DNA of 64,000 nucleotides from Promicromonospora sp. AC04 (GCF_003058225.1 NZ_QBUG01000004.1:491285-555284), one strand, 5' to 3'. Positions 27,961-37,659 are shown, numbered from the stretch's first letter. Numbers and translations are program-made. Notes: generated by a model not told the origin, from the sequence alone.

Positions 27961-28021
27961 GTTGAGTGCTGGGTACCTGCGGGTTTCTGGACCCGAAGCC
28001 CACAGATACCCGGCACTCGAC
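27961..28021. repeat. Inverted repeat family A, copy 2
   Basis: The left arm (27961-27975) is identical to the core of the copy at 2556; the right arm (28007-28021) pairs with it except for two G-T pairs. It follows the GH3 stop at 28037. Confidence 0.75.
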
Positions 28022-28036
28022 GAGGCCGGGGACGGA

Positions 28037-30475
28037 TCAGGTGGTCGAGACCTGGACCCACCGCTCGTCCGCGGTCGTCACCTCGTGCACTTCGCCCGTG
28101 ATCGCGACCACCTTGCGTGCCGCCGCCGGAGCGGCAGCCTGGACGCCGTTCGGCGCGTCGTTCGGCTCGTCCAGGTCGGCGATGCCCTCCGCCACGACCC
28201 TGACAACGCTGTCGGCCGCATGCGCGCCGACCCACACCTCGACATCGCCGGGCTCGACGATCCGCACCATCTTGCGGTCGCTGAACGCGAACCGGGTGGT
28301 CGGCACGTCGAACGTGACGGTCGTCGACTCCCCCGGCTCCAGCGCGACACGGTGGTAGCCGAGCAGCTGCGCGACGGGCCGCGCGACGGACCCCAGCACG
28401 TCGTGCCCGTAGAGCTGCACGACGTCGGACCCGCTCATCCCGCCCGTGTTCGTCACCGACACGACGGCGCGGAAGGTGCCGCCCGCCTCGACCGACGGGT
28501 CCACGGAGACCAGCTCGCGCGCGAACGTCGTGTACGACAGGCCGAACCCGAAGGCGCGCAGCGGCGTCGAGTCGGTGGACGTCACCTCGGACGCGCCGCC
28601 GAGGATCGGGTGCAGGTACGAGTACGGCTGCGAGCCCGTGGAGCGCGGGAGCGACACGGGCAGGCGCCCGGAGGGGTTCACCCGGCCCGAGATGACGCCC
28701 GCGAGGGCGGTGCCGCCCTCCTCGCCCGGGAAGAACGCCTGGAGCACGGCGCCGGGCTTCCTGCCCCCGGCCGCCGTGCCAGGGGTGTCGAGCGCCCAGC
28801 CGATCGAGTACGGGCGGCCGGTGAGCAGCACCATCACGACGGGCTTGCCCGCGGCGAGCACCGCCTCGACGAGCTCGCGCTGCACGCCGGGCAGCTCGAG
28901 CGACTCGCTGTCGTTACCCTCGCCCACCGTGCCGCGGCCGAACAGCCCGGCCTGGTCGCCCACGACGACTATCGCGACGTCGGCGGCCTCCGCCGCGGCG
29001 ACGGCGGCGGGGAACCCGGAGGTGTCGTCGCCCTCGACGGCGCAGCCCTGCGCGAACGTGAGCTCGGGCGCGGACAGGCCCGCCCGCTCGAACTCGACGG
29101 CGAGGGCCTCGGTCACCGACGGGATCTCGAAGCCCGCCGGGACGCCGGGGTGGTGCGCCAGCACGTGGTTCGCGAACGAGTAGCAGCCCATGAGGGCCTC
29201 GGGACGCGTCGCGTTCGGCCCGATCACCGCCACCCGGGAAGGCCTGTCGTGCCACGAGCCGAGCGGCAGCACGCCGTCGTTCGAGAGCAGCACCACCGAC
29301 TCCTCGGCGAGGCGCCGGGCCACGTCGCGGTGCGCGGGCGAGTCCAGGTCGACGACGGCGGGCGGCGCGTCCTCGTACGCGTCCGGCTCGAGGAGACCGA
29401 GCTCCTCCTTCTGCTTCAGCGCGCGCAGCACCGCCCGGTCCACTATCTCGACCGGCACGGTGCCGTCCGTGACGAGCGCGGCCAGCGGCTCGAGGTAGGC
29501 GTCACCGGACGGCAGCTCGATGTCGACGCCCGCCTCCAGCGCGGCAGCGGCAGCCGCGCCCCGGTCGGCAGCTATCGCGTGCATGACGGTCAGGAACGCG
29601 ACGCCGAAGTAGTCGGCGACCACTACGCCGTCGAACCCCCACTGCTCGCGGAGCAGCTGGGTGAGGTACTCGCCCGACGAGTGCATCGGCACGCCGTCGA
29701 CGTCGTTGTACGAGGCCATGACGGAGCGCACCCCGCCGTCGCGCACCGCCATCTCGAAGGGCGGCAGGTAGACGTCGGCGATCTCGCGCGGGCCCGCGCT
29801 CACCGGGGCGTGGTTGCGCCCCGCCTTGGACCCGGAGTAGGCCACGAAGTGCTTGAGCGTGGCGTGCACGCCCGCCCCCTGCAGCCCGCGGACGTACGAG
29901 GTGCCGACCGTGCCGACGAGGTACGGGTCCTCGCCGATGCACTCGTCGACCCGCCCCCACCGGGGATCGCGGACGACGTCGAGCACCGGCGCGAGCCCCT
30001 GGTGGATCCCGAGCTCCCGCATGGACTCCCCGATGAGGCCGCCCATCTCGGCGACCAGCTCCGGGTCGAACGACGCCCCCCACGCGAGCGGCGTCGGGAA
30101 GGTGGCCGCCTGCCAGGCCGCAAGGCCCGTGAGGCACTCCTCGTGGACCAGCGCGGGGATGCCGAGGCGCGTCTCGCGCTTCAGCCTCCGCTGCTCGTCC
30201 CACAGCCACGCCGCACGCTCGGCCGGGTCGACCGGCCGTGTGCCGTACACGCGGGTGTAGTGCCCCAGGCCGTGCCTCGTGATCTCCGGGAGCGTCGTGG
30301 AGCCCTGACCGCCGGCCATCTCGCCCTGCATCGGTGCCACGACGTTGCCGCCCTGGTCCAGCCAGTACCCGACCAGCTGGGCGAGCTTCTCCTCGAGAGT
30401 CATCTGGGCGTGCAGCTCGTGCACGCGCTCCGACACCTCGGGCATCGCCCGAAGCGCCACCGGCAGCTCCGTCAT
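28037..30475 (-). CDS. GH3 glycosidase (beta-glucosidase/beta-xylosidase type)
   Basis: 812 residues without signal peptide, so cytoplasmic. The GH3 N-terminal barrel shows A-P-V-L-D-V-V-R-D-P-R-W-G-R, L-K-H-F-V-A-Y and the nucleophile Asp in V-V-A-D-Y-F-G. The alpha/beta sandwich (V-V-V-G-D-Q-A-G) and C-terminal FnIII-like domain (V-T-N-T-G, S-D-V-V-Q-L-Y) follow. It lies 85 bases after two sugar permeases and a binding protein, so it probably hydrolyses the imported oligosaccharide. Beta-xylosidase or beta-glucosidase activity cannot be separated by eye. Confidence 0.88.
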   Translation of the reverse strand: MTELPVALRAMPEVSERVHELHAQMTLEEKLAQLVGYWLDQGGNVVAPMQGEMAGGQGSTTLPEITRHGLGHYTRVYGTRPVDPAERAAWLWDEQRRLKRETRLGIPALVHEECLTGLAAWQAATFPTPLAWGASFDPELVAEMGGLIGESMRELGIHQGLAPVLDVVRDPRWGRVDECIGEDPYLVGTVGTSYVRGLQGAGVHATLKHFVAYSGSKAGRNHAPVSAGPREIADVYLPPFEMAVRDGGVRSVMASYNDVDGVPMHSSGEYLTQLLREQWGFDGVVVADYFGVAFLTVMHAIAADRGAAAAAALEAGVDIELPSGDAYLEPLAALVTDGTVPVEIVDRAVLRALKQKEELGLLEPDAYEDAPPAVVDLDSPAHRDVARRLAEESVVLLSNDGVLPLGSWHDRPSRVAVIGPNATRPEALMGCYSFANHVLAHHPGVPAGFEIPSVTEALAVEFERAGLSAPELTFAQGCAVEGDDTSGFPAAVAAAEAADVAIVVVGDQAGLFGRGTVGEGNDSESLELPGVQRELVEAVLAAGKPVVMVLLTGRPYSIGWALDTPGTAAGGRKPGAVLQAFFPGEEGGTALAGVISGRVNPSGRLPVSLPRSTGSQPYSYLHPILGGASEVTSTDSTPLRAFGFGLSYTTFARELVSVDPSVEAGGTFRAVVSVTNTGGMSGSDVVQLYGHDVLGSVARPVAQLLGYHRVALEPGESTTVTFDVPTTRFAFSDRKMVRIVEPGDVEVWVGAHAADSVVRVVAEGIADLDEPNDAPNGVQAAAPAAARKVVAITGEVHEVTTADERWVQVSTT

Positions 30476-30560
30476 CGAAATCCTTTCCTGACCTGCTTGT
30501 ATGACCCTGCTTGAAACGTGGCCTGCGTGAATCGCGGGGCGCGGAGCCGCACCCCTGGGG

Positions 30561-31436
30561 TCACCCCTTGACGGCCCCCGTGAGACCGCCGACGATGCGC
30601 CGCTCGAACAGCGAGAAGAAGATCAGCGCGGGGATCATCGACAGCGACGTGAACGCCAGCACCCGCGCCGTGTCGACCGAGTACTGGGAGGCGAACGCCT
30701 GGACACCCAGCGGCAGCGTGTAGGAGAGCTCGTCGTTCAGGATGAACAGCGGCAGCATGTACGAGTTCCACGACGCGACGAACGCCAGGATCCCGGTGGT
30801 GATCACGCCGGGCAGCGACAGCGGCACGACCATCCGGAAGAAGAACCCGATGCGGCCCGCGCCGTCGATCGACGCGGCCTCCTCGATCTCCTTGGGGATG
30901 GCACGCAGGAACGGCACCAGGATGATGATCGTGGTCGGGAGCGCGAACGCGATCTGCGGCAGGACGATGCCCCCGAGGGTGTTCATCAGGCCGAGGTCGC
31001 GGATCAGGATGTACAGCGGGGTGATCGCCACCGTCATGGGGAACATGAGGCCCGCCGCGAACAGCGAGTACATCGCTCCGTTCAGCTTGAAGTCGTACCG
31101 CGCCAGCACGAAGCTCACCATGAGCCCGAGCGACACCACGCCGAGCGTGGTGAGGATGCCGGCGATCGCGGAGTTGGCGACCTGGCGCCAGAACACCCCG
31201 CTCGCGAGCACGCTGAGGTAGTTGTCGACCACCCAGGGGCTCGGCAGACCCGACGGGTCAACCGTGATCTGCGCGTTCGTCCGGAACCCGCCCACGATGA
31301 TGTAGAGCACGGGGGCGATGCAGACCCCGACGAAGAGGAACGCGACGACGTAGGTCATCGGGCTGCCCCAGGCGACCTTCGGTATCCGGCGGAGCTTCTG
31401 CCCGGCCGATGTGGGGGCGTCGAGCAGCGTCGCCAT
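30561..31436 (-). CDS. Carbohydrate ABC transporter permease (MalG type)
   Basis: 291 residues, six membrane helices. The EAA loop (I-P-K-E-I-E-E-A-A-S-I-D-G-A-G) that contacts the ATPase is intact. CUT1-family permease. Its ATG overlaps the stop of the preceding permease (TGATG). No ATPase gene is in the locus; in actinobacteria a shared MsiK-type ATPase usually serves such transporters. Confidence 0.92.
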   Translation of the reverse strand: MATLLDAPTSAGQKLRRIPKVAWGSPMTYVVAFLFVGVCIAPVLYIIVGGFRTNAQITVDPSGLPSPWVVDNYLSVLASGVFWRQVANSAIAGILTTLGVVSLGLMVSFVLARYDFKLNGAMYSLFAAGLMFPMTVAITPLYILIRDLGLMNTLGGIVLPQIAFALPTTIIILVPFLRAIPKEIEEAASIDGAGRIGFFFRMVVPLSLPGVITTGILAFVASWNSYMLPLFILNDELSYTLPLGVQAFASQYSVDTARVLAFTSLSMIPALIFFSLFERRIVGGLTGAVKG

Positions 31437-32455
31437 CAGTTCTTCCCTTCCGTGAGCGCGCCCTCGGTGTCCCGGCGCAGCACGTAGCGCTGATAGACCA
31501 GGGCGATGACGAGCGAGATCAGGAACAGCACGACGGCGACCGCGTTGCCGTAGCCGAAGTTCCCGGCCAGCCGCCCGTTCAGGACCATGTAGGTCGCCAT
31601 CGTCGAGGTGCCTGCCGTCGCGGAGACGTACTGGCCCCAGATGATGTAGACGAGGTCGAACAGCTGGAGCGAGCCGATGATCGACAGGAACGCCCAGATG
31701 CGGATCGTCGGGCCGAGCAGCGGCAGCGTGATGGTGCGCTGGATCTGCCAGTACGAGGCGCCGTCGATCGAGGCCGCCTCGGAGAGCTCCTCGGGGATGC
31801 TCTGCAGGCCCGCGAGGAACAGGATCACGGCGAAGCCGATGTACTTCCAGCTGATGATGATCATCAGCGACCAGAGGGCGATCCTGGGGTCGGACAGCCA
31901 GTCGACGGCGAGGAACCCCAGGCCCAGCTTGTCGAGCAGGTCGTTCACCGCACCCGAGGTCTGGAGCATCAGGCTCCAGCCGGTGCCCACGATGACCTCC
32001 GAGATCACGTACGGCACGAAGATCAGGACGCGGATGATGGACCGGCCGCGGATCTTCTGGTTCAGCAGGAGCGCCAGCGCCACTGCCGCGGGCCCCTGGA
32101 TGATCAGGGACAGCACCACTATGTAGCCGTTGTGCAGGAGCGCCTCGTGGAAGGCCGAGTCCTGGAAGATGACGAGGTAGTTGTCGAGCCCGACGAACTC
32201 CGTCGGCGGCCCGTAGCCCTTCCAGCTGAAGAAGCCGTAGTACGCCGCCAGGAACACGGGGAAGATGACGAACGCGAGGAACACGACGATGGCGGGGCCC
32301 GAGAGCAGGGTGATCTCGAGCGTCTTGCGCCAGTCGGTCTTTCTGCCCCGCCGCGGCCGACGGGCCGGGGACGACGTCTGCACGTCGCCCCCGGTCACCG
32401 AAGGACCCTCAGGCGAGGTCGTCACGGCTGAGTTCTCGCCCAGGGAGTGAGTCAT
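31436..32455 (-). CDS. Carbohydrate ABC transporter permease (MalF type)
   Basis: 339 residues: a basic cytoplasmic N terminus of about 45 residues, then six membrane helices. The EAA loop reads S-I-P-E-E-L-S-E-A-A-S-I-D-G-A. It pairs with the permease at 30561 and starts eight bases after the binding-protein gene. Confidence 0.92.
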   Translation of the reverse strand: MTHSLGENSAVTTSPEGPSVTGGDVQTSSPARRPRRGRKTDWRKTLEITLLSGPAIVVFLAFVIFPVFLAAYYGFFSWKGYGPPTEFVGLDNYLVIFQDSAFHEALLHNGYIVVLSLIIQGPAAVALALLLNQKIRGRSIIRVLIFVPYVISEVIVGTGWSLMLQTSGAVNDLLDKLGLGFLAVDWLSDPRIALWSLMIIISWKYIGFAVILFLAGLQSIPEELSEAASIDGASYWQIQRTITLPLLGPTIRIWAFLSIIGSLQLFDLVYIIWGQYVSATAGTSTMATYMVLNGRLAGNFGYGNAVAVVLFLISLVIALVYQRYVLRRDTEGALTEGKN

Positions 32456-32463
32456 CTGAGTCG

Positions 32464-33756
32464 TTACTCCATCGCCGCCGCGGCGTTCACGGCGTCGACG
32501 ATGCTCTGCGGGTCACCGTCGCCGGCCAGCAGCTCGACGACGCTGCCGTTGAGCGCGTTGCCCACGTTCTGGCCGTACAGCGTGTCCAGCCAGACGGAGA
32601 CGTACGGGGCCGCGTTGTAGGCCTCGAGGACGGACTTGAGCGCGGGGTCCGTCACGACGCTCTGCGCCTCCTTGCTGGCGGGCAGCGTCACGAACGCCTC
32701 CGCGTACTTCTCCTGGTACTCCTTCTGCATGAAGAAGTTCAGGAACTCGGCGCACTCCGGCGGAGCCTCGACGAAGCAGGAGTAGCCGTCCACGCCGCCC
32801 ATGAACGCGGCGGGGTCGCCGGCGCCGCCGTCAGTGGCGGGGAACGGGAACCAGCCGAGGTCCTTCAGCGGCTTCTGGTCCGGGGTCAGGCCCGCGATCA
32901 CGCCCGGGTTCCACGCGCCCATGAGCTCCATGGCGGCCTTGTGGTTCGCGATGAGACCCGCCGAGGAACCGGCGCCCTGCTGGGCCGTCGCGGTGAGGTA
33001 GCCGTCCTGGAACGGCTCGGTGGCGGACAGCTCCTGCAGGTCCTCACCCGCCGCCAGCCAGCACTCGTCGTCGAAGCTGCGGGACACGGCGGCCGCCTCG
33101 AGGGTCTCCTGGGAGCACTCGCGGAGCGCGAAGAAGTAGTACCAGTGCGCGGCAGGCCAGGCGTCCTTGCCACCGAGCGCGATCGGGGCGATGTCGGCGG
33201 CCTTGAGGTCGGACACGACGTCGTCCAGCTCGGCCACGGTGGTGGGCGTCTCGGTGATGCCTGCCTCGTCGAAGAGGTCCTGGCTGTAGTAGATGCCGCC
33301 AGGAAGGATCGAGGTCGGCATGCCGTAGATCTTGCCGTCCACGGTGAGGGCGCTGAGGCCCGCGTCGCCGACGGCGGCCTTCGTGGCGTCGTCGATCGTG
33401 TCGGTGAGGTCCATGATCTGGCCGGCCTCGACGACGTCGGCCAGCTTGCCGCCGCCGCGCGCCATGAAGATGTCCGGTGCGTCGCCCGAGTTCAGGGCGG
33501 TCTGCAGCTTGCCGTCCATGTCCTCGTTCTGGATGGACTGGACCTCGATCGTCACGCCGGGGTTGGCCGCCTCGAAGGCGGCGACCGTGTCCTCCCAGTA
33601 GGCCTTGCCCGGCCCGGTGGTGGAGTTGTGCCAGAAGGTCATCGTGACGTCGCCGTCCGATCCTCCCTCACCGCTGCCGCCCGAACAGCCCGCGGCCAGC
33701 AGGGCAACGGTGGCGCCCAGGGCAAGAGCGCCCGCGGCCCGCGTTTTCCTCATCAT
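32464..33756 (-). CDS. Sugar-binding lipoprotein of the ABC transporter
   Basis: 430 residues. The signal peptide ends in L-A-A-G-C, so the protein is lipidated and faces outward. Family 1 solute-binding protein features: M-T-F-W-H-N, F-E-A-A-N-P-G-V-T-I-E and a trailing V-N-A-A-A. AAGGGG precedes tandem ATGs at 33756 and 33753. First gene of the uptake operon, divergent from a LacI regulator with an operator between them. The sugar is not evident; beta-glycosides are suggested by the GH3 partner. Confidence 0.92.
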   Translation of the reverse strand: MMRKTRAAGALALGATVALLAAGCSGGSGEGGSDGDVTMTFWHNSTTGPGKAYWEDTVAAFEAANPGVTIEVQSIQNEDMDGKLQTALNSGDAPDIFMARGGGKLADVVEAGQIMDLTDTIDDATKAAVGDAGLSALTVDGKIYGMPTSILPGGIYYSQDLFDEAGITETPTTVAELDDVVSDLKAADIAPIALGGKDAWPAAHWYYFFALRECSQETLEAAAVSRSFDDECWLAAGEDLQELSATEPFQDGYLTATAQQGAGSSAGLIANHKAAMELMGAWNPGVIAGLTPDQKPLKDLGWFPFPATDGGAGDPAAFMGGVDGYSCFVEAPPECAEFLNFFMQKEYQEKYAEAFVTLPASKEAQSVVTDPALKSVLEAYNAAPYVSVWLDTLYGQNVGNALNGSVVELLAGDGDPQSIVDAVNAAAAME

Positions 33757-33851
33757 TGTGGAACCCCTTGTAGGTCGTCATCGACGGTCGGCAGGAGCCT
33801 GCCGTTGACGGACTACGGGTCCGTCGATCAGGAGCCTCGCAGGACGGTCAC

Positions 33852-33862
33852 GGTCAAGTCAA
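33852..33862 (-). promoter_or_regulatory. Candidate -35 of the sugar-uptake operon
   Basis: Overlapping TTGACT and TTGACC hexamers on the minus strand, directly beside the palindromic region; the matching -10 is weak. Confidence 0.4.
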
Positions 33863-33863
33863 A

Positions 33864-33889
33864 CGGTTTCGATATCGATTTCGAAACGG
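33864..33889. promoter_or_regulatory. Palindromic operator region for the LacI regulator
   Basis: Outer arms GTTTCGA/TCGAAAC enclose the overlapping palindromes TCGATATCGA and TTTCGAAA. It lies between the divergent transporter and lacI-type genes, about 108 bases from the transporter ATG. Confidence 0.65.
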
Positions 33890-33987
33890 ATCGGCCCGAC
33901 AGACACACCACGTTGCCCGGATGTACTGTCTCTTCCGTGCACAGTGGGACAGGCCTACCCGGGTCCACCGCCGGACCGGGTGACAGC

Positions 33988-35046
33988 GTGACGAACGGTC
34001 CGGAGGCCCCGGAACCGTTCGCCACACAGGAGCGCGCGACCGGCCGCGCCACCATCACCGACGTCGCGCGCGTTGCGGGCGTGTCGGTCGCCACCGTGTC
34101 CAAGGTAGTCAACGGCCGGTACGGGGTGGCCGCGGCCACCGCCGAGCGGGTGCTCGGCGTCGTCGCCGACCTCGGGTACGAGTCGTCCCTCGTCGCGCGC
34201 AGCCTGCGCCGCCGGCAGACCAACGTGATCGGCGTGCTCGTGGCCGAGTTCGAGCCGTTCAGCACTGAGCTCCTCAAGGGCATCTCCGCCGGCATCACCG
34301 GCACCGGCTACGAGCTGCTCGCGTACTGCGGCGACGCCGGGCGCTCGGACCACGTGGGCTGGGAGCGCCGCTCCCTGTCCCGCCTCGCGGGCACCCTGAT
34401 CGACGGCGTCGTCATCGTCACTCCCACCCTCGCCCTCCCGGTGCACGAGGGCGTCCCGATCGTCGCCATCGACCCGCACACGGGGCCCACGGGCCCGGCC
34501 ACCGTGGACTCCGACAACCTGGGCGGCGCCCGTACCGCGACCGAACACCTGATCGGCCTGGGCCACACGCGCATCGGCTACCTGGGCGGACGCGCCGACC
34601 TGGAGTCGGCCCGCCTGCGCGAGCTCGGCTTCCGTGAGGCGATGCAGGCGGCGGGCCTCACCCCGGACCCGAGCCTGGTGCTGGAGGGCGGCTACCGCCC
34701 GGACCGGTCCGACCGCCCTACGCACGACCTGCTCGAGCGCCCGGACAGGCCGACCGCGGTCTTCGCCGCGAACGACCTGTCGGCGATCCACGTCATCGAG
34801 GTGGCCCAGGAGCTGGGCCTGCGCGTCCCGGAGGACCTCTCGGTCATCGGGTTCGACGACGTCCCGGAGGCCGCCGGGTCCACCCCGCCCTTGACGACGA
34901 TCGCGCAGTCCCTGCACGAGATGGGTGCCGAGGCGCTCCGCATGGTCATCGCGATGCTGGAGTCGGGTCCTTCGGCGGGCCACCACACCCGCCTGCCCAC
35001 CCGCCTGGTGCAGCGCGCGAGCACGGCTCCCCCGGCGGCCGCGTAA
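33988..35046 (+). CDS. LacI-family transcriptional regulator
   Basis: About 352 residues from the GTG at 33988; a GTG at 33937 (possibly leaderless behind TACTGT) is the alternative. The helix-turn-helix reads T-I-T-D-V-A-R-V-A-G-V-S-V-A-T-V-S-K-V-V-N-G-R, followed by the hinge helix (S-L-V-A-R-S-L-R) and a periplasmic-binding-like sugar domain ending with V-I-G-F-D-D. It very probably represses the divergent transporter/GH3 operon through the palindromes at 33864-33889 and responds to the imported sugar. Confidence 0.92.
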   Translation: MTNGPEAPEPFATQERATGRATITDVARVAGVSVATVSKVVNGRYGVAAATAERVLGVVADLGYESSLVARSLRRRQTNVIGVLVAEFEPFSTELLKGISAGITGTGYELLAYCGDAGRSDHVGWERRSLSRLAGTLIDGVVIVTPTLALPVHEGVPIVAIDPHTGPTGPATVDSDNLGGARTATEHLIGLGHTRIGYLGGRADLESARLRELGFREAMQAAGLTPDPSLVLEGGYRPDRSDRPTHDLLERPDRPTAVFAANDLSAIHVIEVAQELGLRVPEDLSVIGFDDVPEAAGSTPPLTTIAQSLHEMGAEALRMVIAMLESGPSAGHHTRLPTRLVQRASTAPPAAA

Positions 35047-35075
35047 CCAGGCGGCCGCCTGACCAGGCGTGCGGG

Positions 35076-35660
35076 TCAGCCCGGCAGCAGCGCCGGCAGG
35101 ACCGAGGCCACCAGGCGCTGCCCCAGGCCGGGCTCGTCGACCCGCCCGTCGCCCCAGAACGTGACCAGGAACGCCTGGTGCAACGCCGCGCCCACGAGCA
35201 GGCGGGCCACCGCCTCGACATCGGCGTCGGCGCGCACCCGTCCGGCCGCGCGTTCCGCCTCCAGGTAGGCCTGCAGCCGTAGCTGCGGCGTCTGCGGACC
35301 GGCCCCGTGCGCCGCGATCGCGTCCCGGTGGCGGGCGAGGAGCGTGCTGCTGGAGAAGATCGAGGCCGAGATCGGGAAGCTGTCCACGTAGAAGTCGAGC
35401 AGCCCGGAGACGAACCGCGCGAGGTTGGCCTCGACGGTCGCGGCGCCGACGGCGTCGTCGGGCAGGGCGAAGCCGGGCAGGCGCTCCTGCAGGACCGCCA
35501 TGAACAAGCCCTGCTTGTCGTCGAAGTGGCGGTACAGCAGCGCTTCCGAGCAGCCGGCCGCGCGCGCGATCTCCTTGGTCGTCGCGTGCGCGACGCCCTG
35601 CTCGCGCATCACCAGCGCCGCCGCGTCGAGGATCCGCTCCCGTGTGCTCATGGCAGACAT
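35076..35660 (-). CDS. TetR-family transcriptional regulator
   Basis: About 194 residues from the ATG at 35660 (GGGGCGAG upstream). TetR helix-turn-helix: T-K-E-I-A-R-A-A-G-C-S-E-A-L-L-Y-R-H-F-D-D-K at about residues 25-50. The C-terminal ligand domain is helical. Divergent from the Rossmann-fold oxidoreductase gene with a 24-base imperfect palindrome between them, so it probably controls itself and that gene. Confidence 0.9.
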   Translation of the reverse strand: MSAMSTRERILDAAALVMREQGVAHATTKEIARAAGCSEALLYRHFDDKQGLFMAVLQERLPGFALPDDAVGAATVEANLARFVSGLLDFYVDSFPISASIFSSSTLLARHRDAIAAHGAGPQTPQLRLQAYLEAERAAGRVRADADVEAVARLLVGAALHQAFLVTFWGDGRVDEPGLGQRLVASVLPALLPG

Positions 35661-35703
35661 TCTCGCCCCGTTCCCTTGACCTGCTGTCATACCCCGTGGC
35701 ACG

Positions 35704-35727
35704 GTGTTAGTAAGTATTCACTCACAC
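35704..35727. promoter_or_regulatory. TetR-type operator
   Basis: A 24-base imperfect palindrome with GTGT-N-AGT halves facing ACT-N-ACAC around AAGTATT, resembling classical TetR operators. It sits between divergent genes. Confidence 0.65.
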
Positions 35728-35761
35728 GCCGTCGAGCACCGCCCATACCCCAGGAGATGCC

Positions 35762-36385
35762 ATGAAGATCGCTGTCGTCGGAGCGAGCGGCCGGACCGGC
35801 CGAGAGCTCGTCCGCGTCGCCGCCGCGGCCGGCCACGAGGTGGTCGCCGTTGTGCGCGACCCGTCCCGGCTGCCGGACCCGCCCGGCGAGTTCCGGGTCG
35901 CCGACGCGTCCGACGTCGCCGCCCTCGCCGCCGCGTTCGCGGGCGTCGAGGCCGTCGCGAGCTGCCTCGGACCGGTGCCCGGCGAGTCGGCGCACGTCCT
36001 GCGCGACGGCGTCACCGCCGTCCTCGCCGCCATGGACCGCGCCGGCGTGCGCCGCCTGGTCGCGATCAGCGCCAGCGGCTGGGTGGTCGACGGCGACGAC
36101 CCGCTCTCCCGCTACGTCGCCAAGCCGATCCTGAAGCGGGCGCTGGCCACGACGAACGCGGACCTGGAGGCCATGGAGCAGGTGATCCGAGCCAGCCACG
36201 TCGACTGGACGATCATGCGTCCGCCACGTCTCCAGGACCGGCCCGGTACCGGTCGCTACCAGGCGCGGCGGGACGGGAACGTGCGCTGGGCCTGGACGAT
36301 CGCCCGGCCCGACCTCGCCCTGGCGATGCTCGACGCCGTGACCGACCGCACCGCCGTCGGGCAGGCGATCTCCGTCGCGGCCTGA
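35762..36385 (+). CDS. NAD(P)-binding Rossmann-fold oxidoreductase
   Basis: 207 residues; CAGGAGATGCC precedes the ATG. Atypical SDR of the NmrA/YwnB kind: K-I-A-V-V-G-A-S-G-R-T-G-R-E (dinucleotide-binding Gly motif) and R-R-L-V-A-I-S-A-S-G-W in the middle. The catalytic Tyr-x3-Lys is not in its usual form. It probably reduces or senses a small electrophile or redox state; the TetR neighbour suggests ligand-dependent induction. Confidence 0.8.
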   Translation: MKIAVVGASGRTGRELVRVAAAAGHEVVAVVRDPSRLPDPPGEFRVADASDVAALAAAFAGVEAVASCLGPVPGESAHVLRDGVTAVLAAMDRAGVRRLVAISASGWVVDGDDPLSRYVAKPILKRALATTNADLEAMEQVIRASHVDWTIMRPPRLQDRPGTGRYQARRDGNVRWAWTIARPDLALAMLDAVTDRTAVGQAISVAA

Positions 36386-36449
36386 CCCGGGCGCCCGGCC
36401 CCGTCAATATTGCCTCGCCGCCCGACGGCGGGCCGGGCACCCTGGTCGT

Positions 36450-37589
36450 ATGACCTCCCCCAGCGGCTCCGCGCCAGAGCCGACGACGTGGCGCATCCTC
36501 GAGGTGACGGCGGTGCCCTCGACGGACCACCCCGACGCCTGGGCGTACCGCGGCATCGCCGCCGTCGACCATGCCGTGGAGATCGCTACCCGCGGCTACG
36601 ACGACCTCGCCCGCACCCTGCAGCAGGTCGTCAGCGGGATGCTGCACCAGGAGTACGCGCACAAGCAGCGGTTCGTCGCGGTGCTCGACCGCGCGGACGG
36701 AGGCACCCCGACCGCCGACGACGTGATCGGGTACGGATTCCTCGCGTTGACGCGCGAGCACAACACGCATACCGCCGACGTCTACGTCGGAGTCCGGCCG
36801 GACCACCGGCGCCGGGGCATCGGGACCGCCCTCGCCGACCGGGCTGAGCAGGCGGCCGCCGACGCCGGCCGGACCACGTTCTTCACCTGGTCGGCGTCGC
36901 CCCGTGAGGCGGCCGAGGACGAGGAGGCCCTGGTACCGGCGACCGGCGTCGGCCGGCTCCCCGCCTCCGCCGCGGGTGGCACCCGGTTCGCGCTCGGCCG
37001 CGGGTACACGATCGAGCAGGTGGAGCGCATGTCGCGGCTCGACCTGCCGGTGGACCCGGGGAAGCTGGCGGAGTTCGAGGCGGAGGCGCGCGCGAAAGCC
37101 GGCGACGACTACCGGACGCACACGTGGGAGGGCATCCCGGAGGACTGGCACGACGGGTATGCCCAGCTCATGACCCGGATGTCCACGGACGTGCCGCAAG
37201 GCGAGCTCGACTTCGGCGAGGAGACCTGGGACGCCGAGCGTGTCCGGGTCTACCTCGCGGACCGCGCCGACAGCGGCGAGCGGCTGCTGACCACTCTGGT
37301 GGAGCACGTCCCGTCCGGCGAGGTCGCGGGCGGCACCTCGTTCCTGCTGCTGGACGGCAAGCCGTCGTTCGTGTTCCAGGAGGAGACGATCGTGCTGAAG
37401 TCCCACCGCGGGCACCGGCTCGGGATGCTCGTCAAGGCCGTGAACCTGCGCGAGCTCGCCGCCCGGTACCCGCAGACCGAGCGCGCGCACACGTTCAACG
37501 CCGAGGAGAACGCGCACATGCTGGGCATCAACGTGGCGCTCGGGTTCCGCCCGTCGGGCGCGGAGGCCGCGCTCCAGAAGCGCCTCTGA
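36450..37589 (+). CDS. Double-GNAT N-acetyltransferase, paralogue 1
   Basis: 379 residues. The first GNAT domain (about 60-190) has V-R-P-D-H-R-R-R-G-I-G-T-A-L, the acetyl-CoA loop; the second (about 220-379) has S-H-R-G-H-R-L-G-M-L-V-K-A-V-N-L-R-E and ends with N-A-E-E-N-A-H-M-L-G-I-N-V-A-L-G-F. This matches the mycothiol-synthase-like/tandem GNAT group. A similar protein is encoded at 40240. Substrate unknown. Confidence 0.85.
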   Translation: MTSPSGSAPEPTTWRILEVTAVPSTDHPDAWAYRGIAAVDHAVEIATRGYDDLARTLQQVVSGMLHQEYAHKQRFVAVLDRADGGTPTADDVIGYGFLALTREHNTHTADVYVGVRPDHRRRGIGTALADRAEQAAADAGRTTFFTWSASPREAAEDEEALVPATGVGRLPASAAGGTRFALGRGYTIEQVERMSRLDLPVDPGKLAEFEAEARAKAGDDYRTHTWEGIPEDWHDGYAQLMTRMSTDVPQGELDFGEETWDAERVRVYLADRADSGERLLTTLVEHVPSGEVAGGTSFLLLDGKPSFVFQEETIVLKSHRGHRLGMLVKAVNLRELAARYPQTERAHTFNAEENAHMLGINVALGFRPSGAEAALQKRL

Positions 37590-37659
37590 CCCAGAGGTTC
37601 GCGTAGCCCACGCCACAAGTCACGCACGTTCTACGCTACGGATCCCGCATGCGGCGGGA

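Noticed and set aside
27692..30514. Plus-strand frame of 940 codons
   Set aside because: Shadow of the GH3 gene on the other strand.
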